From Phlyctochytrium arcticum (Eukaryota; Chytridiomycota; Chytridiomycetes; Chytridiales; Chytridiaceae), in the NCBI GenBank assembly GCA_025602905.1, contig JAHLKI010000002.1, positions 1,302,001 to 1,366,000 of the forward strand: a stretch of 64,000 nucleotides of DNA, read 5' to 3'. The notes beneath the pieces were generated by a model, which worked only from the letters and a program-made list of their open reading frames with translations, had not been told where the DNA came from and did not search any database. This document shows, one piece after another, positions 32,658 through 41,225 of this stretch. The first letter of the stretch is position 1. Every line of letters starts with the position of its first letter. The translations under genes were made by a program, and so were the position numbers.

Positions 32658-35395
32658 ATGGACGCATTAGAATCGTACTTGGACGAACGTTGCCCCTCCG
32701 AATGGGACCGCACCCGCTGCCTGGAGCACCTGGTCGCTAACCTGGGTCGAGATTATCTTTGTCACACAGATCAGGAGTGGAACAAATGGTTTTGGAATTC
32801 TGTCGATCGCAGGGGCTCTAAAGCTGCACGAAAGGGGTCTCTGCCTTCCACCACGTATGCAAAGAACTTGAACCTCTTTGTTTGTCGAACGAAAAAAGAG
32901 GTATGTTCTGGAGTTCTTTCAGAGGGTTTCGAGGGCAAAAACGGCGAATCGACACTACGATTGTGTCTTATCAAGACGAAAGTGGTGGGTGAAGACGCCG
33001 GCAGTGGCTAGCCTCCTGTTTGTGGTGGTTCTCTTGCAACCCTATGGGTGGGTAGTTGATGGTTCGGGGTTTTCCGTGCTTGATCCGTGAGCATATTGAT
33101 CCTGGGTTGCCGCTGTAGCAATCCAAATGTGTGTTGAACCAACTCTGATGAATGTGGGCGGACGAACACTGATGAAAACAGCGAATCTGAGCATTATTCC
33201 GATTATCCTCTATCAGGACGAAAGTGGTGCGTTCGGACGCTGGCAGTGGCTAGCCTCCTGTTCGTGGTGGTTTTCTTGCAACCCCATGGGTGGGTAGTTG
33301 ATGGTTCGGGGTTTTCCGTGCTTGGCCTGTGTGCACAGGGAGCATATTGATCCTGTGCTGCCGCTGTTGATTCAGTTGCTCTCTGTATTGTTACTTGTTG
33401 GGACATTTCTTGCTCCAGACTGCTGACTCATACCCCTCAAAATTCCTTTTTCTTCAGAGACCGCTCCCGGCTTCCCTGTCGGCCAGTCTGCAAGCCACGC
33501 GCAAAGCGTTAGCGGACACAGAGCCAGCGGAAGAAGCCGTGCAATCTACCACTCAGGCTGCATATGCCCTGGCTACAAAACGAGCAAAGCGGCTCGGCAA
33601 ACTAGTTAACAAGGACGTTCAACCCCAAGCTTCGCTCGGTATCAGTTCCTGTCGTACACCGTCCCCGGAACGCCGGACCCTGCGAATCGCTTCTGAGGAT
33701 GGTACTGAGAACGCCACAACGGACGTTGCTGTTGAGGAAGAGGAGGTGTTTTTCGGCAGATCAGAAAGCATCATTGCTCTGGGACAAGTTGCTCTGAATA
33801 CCGCTGCTGAGGTGGAGGTTGCTCGGCACTTCAATCATGATATCAGCGTTGAGGATGACAAGGTATTGGGAACATTGCTGCATATTTAGGCAACTACAAA
33901 GTGGTAACTTTTGAGCAATAGGAATCTGCCAAGCGGTCGGCTGACGAAGAAGCTACTGGTTCCCGTAAAAAGCCAGCATTGGCTGAGGAAGGCGGTGAAT
34001 TCGATGTATTGGACGGAAAACGCGTGGAGCTTTCTGTTGATCTTTTGGAGAGAAGATTGGCCGAACGCAGATCTCGAACAAAGGATTTGACATTTGGCAA
34101 GGCAAACGTTACTCAGTGGGTACTCGACGGGCAGCGACATCTGGTACAACGTCTCAAAAAAGGTCACACAATGGTTTTTGACAGGACGACTATTGCAGAC
34201 ATCTTGTAAGTGCTACTTCCGCCACAAAGCAGAACAATCTCTGATGTTTTTGCCCGTCCCCAGCTTGTTGAATGAAATCCTTCTACTGTCTCCTACGTAC
34301 TTACCAACATTCATCGCGCAGGAGAGACAAAAAATCCAGACACTTTGGGCGGATCGTGGGATCGTACAGGGCATCGCAAATGGATGTCGATTTGTCGGCC
34401 ACAAATGCAGCTGCGATAAATCAGTATGTTTCCGCCATTTTGGCGGGTCAAAGCTCACAGGAATCTTGGCAAAAGCACCTGATGGCAGGTCCTTCGAACG
34501 CAGAATTTGAAACGGCTATGATCATTATCCGCTCGTTGTAAGTATAACGGTTTTTTCAAAGGTGACCTCCTTCAGCCTCCTTTTGATAACATCCATCCAA
34601 GTCAGCGAGCAGTCGCCAAAATGACACGGCTTCGAAAACTAGAACAGTTGTTGGACGAAGATACAACTGTACATGCAATTCTACACACGCTATTTGAGGA
34701 AATTTTTTCGGACGAGCTCACTGAAACTATCTGGGCCAATGGGGAGTCGGAGTCGTCCAAATATCACCGCCGACACTACCTAGAGAAGGCAACGGGCAAA
34801 AAGGCCGATTGCAGAGTTCTGTCCTCTCACGGGGAGGAAATTTTTGTGGAAGCAAAAAGTGCGAAGCACGCTGACACATCTTCAGAAATCGTAATTGATT
34901 TCTACAAGTTGGGACTGTTTTTGCAAGGGTCCGTAAACATGAAAGTGGAGAAGGGTTTCACACCCGTGTGCTTTGGATTCCATCTCTTGCGTGAGTACAC
35001 AAGCGACTTCACAAGATTTCCTCAAACATTGGCTTAATGGATGGGTTGTAGGAGAAACGTTAGACATTTTTAAAATGACTTTAGAGCATGACGGTATTTA
35101 CACCATGTTTCACCTCTGCTCCTGCCGGGTGCCTACAAGATTGGAAGACTTCCACCTATTGCTACACCTGATGGGAGCATTATTCCACGTTAAGCGAACG
35201 ATCAACAGCGACCTTAATCCAGATTCTAACGACTCTGACTGGGAATTGCACCTTGACTCCCTATTCGGATCACCCGGCAGCCCGGCCGCCACCACGGAGT
35301 ATGTTTGTGCGCCTCTGCCCACTCCAGTCAAAAAGGGCAAGGTTTTTATTAAAACTTCGTCCAAAGCCCGCACAACCACGCGCAAGAACTCTTAA
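32658..35395 (+). CDS. multi-exon gene with PD-(D/E)XK-like motif
   Basis: It starts MDALESYLDERCPSEW. Exons inferred from GT-AG borders are about 32658-32900, 33456-33860, 33928-34206, 34322-34538, 34605-34990 and 35053-35395. The N-terminal region is alpha-helical with a nuclear-signal-like KRSADEEATGSRKK. The exon at 34605-34990 has KATGKKADCRVLSSHGEEIFVEAKS, an Asp..Glu-x-Lys spacing typical of PD-(D/E)XK nucleases, followed by FYKLGLFLQGSVN. The last exon has ETLDIFKMTLEHDGIYTMFHLCSCRVP and a Ser/Thr/Lys tail. The layout resembles expanded nuclease-like gene families of early-diverging fungi (recalled, not searched). Its many introns set it apart from the intronless viral genes to the left. 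Confidence 0.5.
32973..33368 (+). repeat. 241-bp tandem duplication within an intron
   Basis: Copies starting near 32973 and 33214 share long identical runs (GGCAGTGGCTAGCCTCCTGTT, GGGTGGGTAGTTGATGGTTC, GTTTTCCGTGCTTG) and then GAGCATATTGATCCTG. They lie in the first intron of the PD-(D/E)XK-like gene and carry no open frame of note. Confidence 0.85.
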
Positions 35396-35770
35396 GTAGT
35401 TCAATTTTGCAATTTTCTATGTGTTTTGGTTTCGTCATGAACTTTGGATTTTTTCTGTTTGTCCTCCGCAATCTTCCATTTTTTTTTCTCTCATCTGCGG
35501 TTTTCTTTGATCCTCACCTTCCACCTGGGCACCTGTTTTTGTGAAGGATTGGCACCACGATCATGAAGCACGACATTTTCGACAAAGTCAGCGCAATGAT
35601 GGTGACACACACTTGATCCCTGCGATTGTTCACACTGATTCAACTGTGATGAAAAAGAAAATGGAGCTTGCTTCGATAGATAGATGCTCTTAGCGTGAGA
35701 TGCCGATCGTTGGCGACCAATGATAGGTAGGTCGACAATCTCCCGCGCCTACTTACATTTTGACAGGTAT
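35396..35770. other. spacer without recognisable gene
   Basis: T-rich sequence follows the multi-exon gene; no coding frame or repeat is seen before the ATPase fragment. Confidence 0.3.
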
Positions 35771-36124
35771 TCAACCTCGGTAATGGGGCTTGCACTGCGT
35801 TTTTGCGCACTGCGGGCTCATGGGCGTCGCCCCATATAAGTTTTTATGTCGAGTCTTTTTAGCTAGTTCTTGCATCGAGCCATCGAAGCATACCGTGTTT
35901 GACATGATGATGACTTTGGAAAACACCTTTGCATAGACTTCATCAATCAATCCGCATATGAGAGCTGATTTGCCGCTTTTTCGGGGTGCGATAACAGTGG
36001 TGCACAACGGAGGACCAGCAAGGTCTGGAGGAATGCGAGAATCGATTTTTACGCCATGCCGCGGAAAGATGGGCCTAGGCTTACTGTATATGTCATTGTC
36101 GAATGGTTTTTTCTCTTGAACCAC
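35771..36124 (-). pseudogene. packaging-ATPase fragment (FtsK/HerA type)
   Basis: The frame starts MVQEKKPFDNDIYSKPRPIF and contains a Walker A in APRKSGKSALICGLIDEV, then VFSKVIIMSN. This matches the N-terminal quarter of the genome-packaging ATPases of Polinton-like viruses, virophages and large DNA viruses. The match stops near 35820 (KKTRHKNLYGATPMSPQ). The Walker B part is absent, so it is a fragment. It is divergent from the penton-like fragment 30 bp away. Confidence 0.65.
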
Positions 36125-36155
36125 TAGTATATCTCTAGTTAGTGGGAAAAAGTTC

Positions 36156-36415
36156 TTGCAAATGTATCAAGAGCTCATTTATTGCAGCTCCAAGCGTAAG
36201 TCCTTCCCCATCAGCGCTCGACGTGTAGAGCAGCTGAAACTGCTTAGCGTTAGCTTTTTGCAAGATTGGGACTTGGTATCCAGTGCCAACAATGCTATTC
36301 TGTTCGCGGGGAGCAGTAGTCCCAATGAAGTCAAAACGGCCAAGATTCCCTCTGGAAATTACAACATCAGCAATTTCGCATCTGCTGTTGCAACTAGTCT
36401 AACCCAAGCCGGGTC
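36156..36415 (+). pseudogene. penton-like minor capsid protein fragment
   Basis: VEQLKLLSVSFLQDWDLVSSANN, then KIPSGNYNISNFASAVATSLTQ, matches the I-P-x-G-x-Y pattern followed by a helix that is common in penton/minor capsid proteins of Polinton-like viruses and adintoviruses. The frame loses this character near 36410, where LTR sequence begins. It is 5' bounded by the ATPase fragment. Confidence 0.5.
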
Positions 36416-36651
36416 TCAGGCATATATGCGGCGGGCTCGTGGTTTGATGAGCATTGACCGCATGACTGCGCTATGGCGCATCGTCACCTGTATATTTCTT
36501 CTTTTCTTCTGTATATGATACCCTTGCACTGTACATTGACTCTTTACGCTTTTTCTTTTCCTCTGCACTAAAGCTAATAACACTACCCGACTCTCGCAAC
36601 CTGGGAAGTTGCATTCATCGTCCATACCTACTTCTAATCGAATACATCGCA
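36410..36651 (+). repeat. 5'-truncated LTR of a second Ty3/gypsy element
   Basis: It aligns in order with 3560-3805: GCGGCGGGCTCGTGG, GCGCATTGT-like blocks, CTGTACATT, CTCTTTACGCTTT, CTGGGAAGTTGCATT, GTCCATACC, and ends in CA at 36651. The 5' half of the LTR is missing. The next bases TGGTAGCACC (36652-) are in the place of the primer-binding site. Confidence 0.6.
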
Positions 36652-36744
36652 TGGTAGCACCACCCAACCGGACCTACTAGCCTCAACAACACCTTACAGC
36701 AACCCCCCTTTTTTTCAACCCCTCAACTTTTCAACTCTCTCAAA

Positions 36745-38050
36745 ATGGGATCTGGAGCGAAGAACCTTGCTATTGGCAAGAAGGGCCGTAAGGGCAAATC
36801 CACGGAGGACGGCCCCGTTTCCAGCACTTTGCAGGACGAGACCACCCCCTCCGGAGCCGCTCAGACCGAACCCGGCAAACTCGAGCCTGGCTCAGACGCC
36901 GAGTCCGGTACTTCCAACGATAGAGATAGAGTCGTTGAGAAGCAGGGCGAAGAAGCTGCTGAGCAGCTTGCGGCCAGTGGGTCCAACCATCAGGAAGGTG
37001 GTGTCGTACCTATGGAGGTCGACAGGCCCACTCCCGCTACCGACGGACCTCCCAGAGGTTCAGCGTCTTTGACGCTGTCGGGAAACGCAACCGCCGCGAC
37101 CACCGCCCTTGGAGGCATGGTCCCTGCCAGCGCCGTCGAGGCCCTTGTGGCTGAAGTCGCCTCGCTTCGTGCGAAGGTGGAAGCCGTCGAAGCTGGCAGT
37201 GGCGAACGTGACCACAACGGAAACTTGTTCGACTCTATGCAGAACAAGTCCCTCCAACGTAGGGCCGAGGCGTCCACTTTCAATGGAGAAGGATCCGATA
37301 CGGGCGCGTATAAACGGATCCGGGACTTCCTGGACAGGCATTATGCCTTCCTCGACAACACCCCTGCCGACCAGGACCAACGCCACGGACGAAAGTTCGT
37401 TTCGTACCTCTCGCGTCATCTCGAGGGTGCGGCGAAGGACTGGTTTGGCGCCCTTCCGTACGCGGAGGTGCCAGCGTCTCGACAGCAGTTCGAGACGATG
37501 CTCCGAGATCGTTTCGAATCGAACATCTCCTGGGAAAGCATCATGGCCCAGCTGAACCAGCTGACGTGCCGAAACTATTCGGCATATCTCTCCAGCTTCA
37601 ACAAGCTTACCGGAGAGCTCCGCGCCACCGACAACAACCGTCGTCCCTTCGATGAGGATGAAATCCGTCGATACTTCCGGGATGGACTCCAGAGAGGTGG
37701 GGACTTTTGGTCCCAGCTGATGAGGACTGTCTTCGGACAATTCCCAACGGCCTCCCTCCAGCAACTGCAGTCGACGGCCTCGCAGGTTCTCACCAGTTGG
37801 GGATGCGACAATGGTGGTGATTACCTTCCCGTCATGGGAAAGGGCAAGGGCCCCATTTCTGGCCCCGGGCCCTCTAACCAAGGGTCCAAGACCGGAGGTG
37901 GTAAGGCCGCTAAAGCCTCTGTCGCGGCCACCTGCTCGCAGCAGTGGCAACAGCAACAACAACACCCGGCGAGATGACTGTCAGAACGAACGGCCGCCCT
38001 GGTGCGTTGTCTGTGGCACAGAAGGGCACACTGCCGGCCGCTGTCCCTAA
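36745..38050 (+). pseudogene. Ty3/gypsy gag with zinc knuckle (frame change)
   Basis: It starts MGSGAKNLAIGKKGRKGKS. An acidic Ser/Thr-rich N-terminus and a short coiled coil (ALVAEVASLRAKVEAVEAG) precede the capsid-like retrotrans_gag region (YKRIRDFLDRHYAFLDN, FVSYLSRHLEGAAKDWFGALP, FRDGLQRGG). The main frame ends at 37977 in a CAA/CAG run. In the +1 frame the sequence goes on to a canonical CCHC knuckle CVVCGTEGHTAGRC (about 38003-38045) and a stop at 38050. The shift is at the glutamine repeat, so slippage decay or a programmed shift are both possible. The LTR similarity ties it to the same family as the element at 1-3805. Confidence 0.85.
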
Positions 38051-38079
38051 GCCAAACATCGGGACTCAAAAAACTAGAC

Positions 38080-38480
38080 TCGACATACCATTCCGACGCA
38101 GGTCGTATGCCGCAGGATGACTCGGTTCAATTAGATAATCCCTCTGTTTTAAACTTTTACTCTAATTCAAATACAACCGTTTCCATCAATACTGTGTCCA
38201 GTTTTACTTTTCCCGATGAAGTTCAGTCCTCAAGTCCACATTTACAACCTACGCTACCCGGAGATACACGATTGGAACTCGGGGAACCATCAAAGCCGAT
38301 GCAGCTGACTGGCGTTGTTCGGGTTGCACCGATTGGAGGTTCCTTGGATGAAGATCGTTATGCTCCGCGCCGTGTTGCTTGTGGACCTGAGCCTGTCATC
38401 GCCCAAAATGCCTTTGTTGTTCATGCGAAGCTGAATGGCAAGATGGCCCGTATTCTTGTCGACACCGGGTGCGATACCCT
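38080..38480 (+). pseudogene. Ty3/gypsy protease region, truncated by the palindrome
   Basis: The open frame reads GRMPQDDSVQLDNPSVLN and FVVHAKLNGKMARILVDTGCDTLVI, with the retropepsin DTG motif. It is cut at 38480, where the terminal palindrome begins; RT, RNase H and integrase are absent. The break is exact to the first base of TGTCATAG. Confidence 0.8.
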
Positions 38481-38545
38481 TGTCATAGTGCATAATAAAT
38501 CCCATAGTATATACTATGGGATTTATTATGCACTATGACAGTGCC
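38481..38545. repeat. right terminal palindrome (60 bp) with GTGCC duplication
   Basis: 38481-38540 is a perfect inverted repeat with 30-bp arms. The outer 14 bp (TGTCATAGTGCATA) and centre (ATAGTAT/ATACTAT) equal those of the left palindrome, but the part between is ATAAATCCC instead of the GC-rich block. GTGCC at 38541-38545 is the second target duplication. Confidence 0.95.
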
Positions 38546-39321
38546 GTCCACACCAAGGATGTTGAAAAGCGGCATCTGCCACTTGTTGGTTTTGTATGTA
38601 CAATCTAAGATCAGTACGTCCGGGTATTGTTGCAATTTAGCGATGCTCCTTTCATGCGCAAAAAATAAGTGCGTTAGAGCACCATCATCGCTGGTTTGGT
38701 AGCTAACCGTATATTTGGACTCAGGTTGATTCAGCCCGTCCAACAAGCACTCTATGGCAGATCTGCCCTTTGCTGCTTCCATTTGCTCCAGGGTGCGAAA
38801 GTTGCGGATATCCTTGTCAATGACTGGTTGATTCGGAAAGGTCCTGCGGAATGACAGAACAAGCTCTTTCACCGTTGTTCTGGCATGCTGCCTCAGATAA
38901 TCCTTGTGCTCATCATTGAATTGCCGATATGCGGCAAATGCAACGGTTGCGGAATTCCCGTGGTTGTGCTCATTGGAGGATTGGTGCAGGTACCACTTAT
39001 TCTTGGGACCCTTTAACCCTCTCTTGTCCTGCGCGACATACTGCTGGAATTTGCACCCGCATCGCAGGCTTCCCCGGTTGCGCTTCTTCTGATCCTCTGA
39101 GTCTACGGTGGTTTCCTGCTTCTCGCGGACAGATCCCCAACGAGAGCAACGAAGATAGAACTTCTCGTTGTTGCTAGTTCTTGTAAGTGCAATTCCATTT
39201 GCTTTGGCTTTACAGTAGCCTTGGAATACTCGAGAAGCTCGTCAAGAGAATTGAAAGCAATCGCATTAGCTGCCGCACCAGTTTCTGCAGTCGCAGAATC
39301 TGTGGACAGTCCAGCGATCAT
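38546..39321 (-). pseudogene. MULE transposase, upstream part with FAR1-like zinc region
   Basis: It starts at 39321 (MIAGLSTDSATAETG). A one-base frame change near 39228 separates this start from the FAR1-like region (GYCKAKANGIALTRTS, FYLRCSRWG, RGSLRCGCKF, WYLHQSSNEHNHG). The helical spacer ARTTVKELVLSFRRTFPNQP is followed by the transposase core start with the first catalytic Asp in DVLILDCTYKTNKWQMPLFN (about 38600). It is interrupted at ILGVDGT by the 18.8-kb segment; the remainder is at 18211-19693. Confidence 0.88.
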
Positions 39322-39514
39322 GGTGAGCTACAACAAACGGAAGGAAACCCATCCTGTTTAATGCGTCGGCATCGGCGGAAAGACGTAAACTGGGGTTCTT
39401 ACTTTTAGTGATGCGTTTGGAAAGTGTGTATGTGCAGGTAGATCCTCACGAGGGCGCTGTGCGTCGAGAATCTAGAGATCTCGAGCTGGATCTGGAGCGG
39501 AGATTCAAGCAACA

Positions 39515-39598
39515 CAGAGACAGTCGATATTTCAGGTGGCTGTGCGACTGTACGATTTCTAGCCCGACTGTACGATTCCTAGTCACGGCCGTAGCCGG
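39515..39598 (-). repeat. MULE right terminal inverted repeat and target duplication
   Basis: 39515-39591 is the reverse complement of 18009-18085 with a single T/C difference. TAGCCGG follows at 39592-39598. Confidence 0.93.
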
Positions 39599-40927
39599 CC
39601 TCCGCGCATAAGTGCGACACCATCCGATAGTTGTACTTGCAAGCGATACGCCGAAAACTCTTGCATGGAAACATATTGCCGCTTGGTAGACTCTTCGGCT
39701 GGTGCGTCCTCGTTGACTTCGTTGTCTTCACCGCCAGATTCTGTTGGAGCAGGTGCAGAAGCGGCACGATCGCGGGTCTTGATCATTGGATGCCATCCAT
39801 CCTCACCCCGCGGAAACAGCAGGGGATATCCGAGAGGATAATAGCCGACAAAGGTTTCGTAGATTCGCTTGAGACCTCCACCATCTCGGTGTTGAAGGAT
39901 AATGTCACGGTGATGAGCATCTTGGGAGCCATCACCGACCATCAGTGCGGCAACCTCGTCTGCAGTTGGCAGATTGTAATGGCTTCCGTCCTTCGCGCGG
40001 TCAGCTAAGAGCCGCATTCGGAGATTGATTGGTGGATCATCAGAATCTTGGAGTCTCTCATGCGCCATTCTGAATGCGCGTGCGTACGGGTTCTCCTGCA
40101 TGAGCATGTCTTGTAACTCACGACAAAGCTGCGTCTGGGACTCAGAGATCACATCCGGGCGGTTGGCTGCACCGATCTGTGTATCGCAGAAGTAGAACTG
40201 AGCAAACATTGGCGTTCCTCCTGCCTCAGGGAGCAAAGAACCAATGCGATGCCTGACTTCGCCTTGGATACGGTAGACTGGCCGCCCACCAACACGATTG
40301 GTTACTCTTCTGTCCACTTTTGCACCCAATGAAGTAAAGCTCAGTGCAGTGTTGTACTGCCGCACTTCACTTTTTTGCTCGCGGCTCTTGCGGGTCATCT
40401 GGGTTAAAAAGTTGGGCAAGCAAAGGGGGGGTAGTGGGAAGGTTGGGCAGATGGACTTTGCCCTTTGCACAGCAGATGCCGTACAGATTAAGACCATTGG
40501 CGCGTCCAGTAGATTCCTTGTCCCATACACGCGCATCACACATTGGGCACACCTTGTCTTGATGGCCAACATTGAGTCTGGTTGGGGAGCCAATATCGGA
40601 ATCTTGAAAGGGGCGTAGTCCCAAAGGAAGCAACGGAGCAGGTCGGACTCGTTGCCGTAGTGGAGGGATGACGCGGCGTGGTCGGCCAAGGGGGCGGCCG
40701 GGTTGAGCGATGGCGTGCTGGCCAGGTGCTGGGCAGGTTTCTGCCATGGAACGGGCAGATCCACCCTGGGCAGCGCCATGTGGGGCAATGAGCTCACTGG
40801 CACGGCGGTCGGTAGCAGAATCTTGGTGTTGCTGCTGGACCTGAGCATTAATAGCAGCAGCGGCATTTCCGTGTTGTGCTATAAGCGCACGAGCACATTC
40901 TTCAATGGCTCTCATGACCGAAGACAT
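39599..40927 (-). pseudogene. Helitron replication-initiator gene, upstream fragment
   Basis: It starts at 40927 (MSSVMRAIEECARALIA). A Cys pair CPMCDARVWDKES and CCAKGKVHLP, then VRQYNTALSFTSLGAKVD, VYRIQGEVRHRIGSLLP, FAQFYFCDT, YPLGYPLLFPRGEDGWHP and FSAYRLQVQ are characteristic of fungal and plant Helitron proteins upstream of the Rep HUH domain. A one-base slip in a run of six A/T at 40371-40376 breaks the frame. The gene then runs into the MULE and resumes at 18008. Confidence 0.88.
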
Positions 40928-41225
40928 AGTGAAGATCGCGCGAGTGATCTGAGATACAGAACTGTCAGCAATTTCAAACGGCGGTAGTAACCTGGACACT
41001 TAGAGCATCTCCAACGTGGTTTTAAATTTTTTGCTAAATTTTGCTGGTAAATCTCAATCCTAAATTTGGGACGCGCAAATTTGAGTGAGCTCTCCAACGT
41101 GGCATTTTTAGATTTTGGATAGACAAAATCTCTGCTGACATCAGCAGAAGTCCGCTCTGTCCGGACAGTCGATCTGGTTGTCGCGTGAATTGTGGACGCG
41201 AGTATGAACCATCCAACCGACAAAC

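Larger units (their letters stand above)
19699..38540. mobile_element. composite segment with palindromic ends and 5-bp target duplication, carrying virus-like genes
   Basis: The segment lies inside the MULE transposase gene between GTGCC at 19694-19698 and GTGCC at 38541-38545; deleting it with one GTGCC restores the MULE frame (ILGVDGT then GKSFTVGYAF). Each end is a perfect palindrome (62 and 60 bp). Both begin TGTCATAGTGCATA and end with its complement, so the outer ends are TG..CA, as in elements inserted by retroviral-type integrases, which also make 4-6-bp duplications. The cargo includes an intact integrase gene (26534-27883). The inner edges are abrupt: a gypsy protease is cut at 38480. 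Either this is one mobile unit with palindromic termini, or a palindromic insertion site that later filled with foreign DNA. Confidence 0.65.
18009..39591 (-). mobile_element. MULE (FAR1-type) inserted in the Helitron, itself split by an 18.8-kb segment
   Basis: Terminal inverted repeats at 18009-18085 and 39515-39591 match over 77 bp with one mismatch and begin CGGCCGTGACTAGGAATCG. The 7-bp target duplication TAGCCGG lies at 18002-18008 and 39592-39598. Keeping one copy rejoins the Helitron frame exactly (..ALMRGGRL then LQQFIVDSYA..). Without the nested segment the element is about 2.74 kb, a normal MULE size, with one transposase gene. MULEs usually make 8-11-bp duplications, so 7 bp is short. 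Confidence 0.9.

Noticed and set aside
19699..38540. Assembly chimera as explanation for the palindromes
   Set aside because: The exact 5-bp duplication and restored MULE frame argue against it, though read-level checking is still the decisive test.
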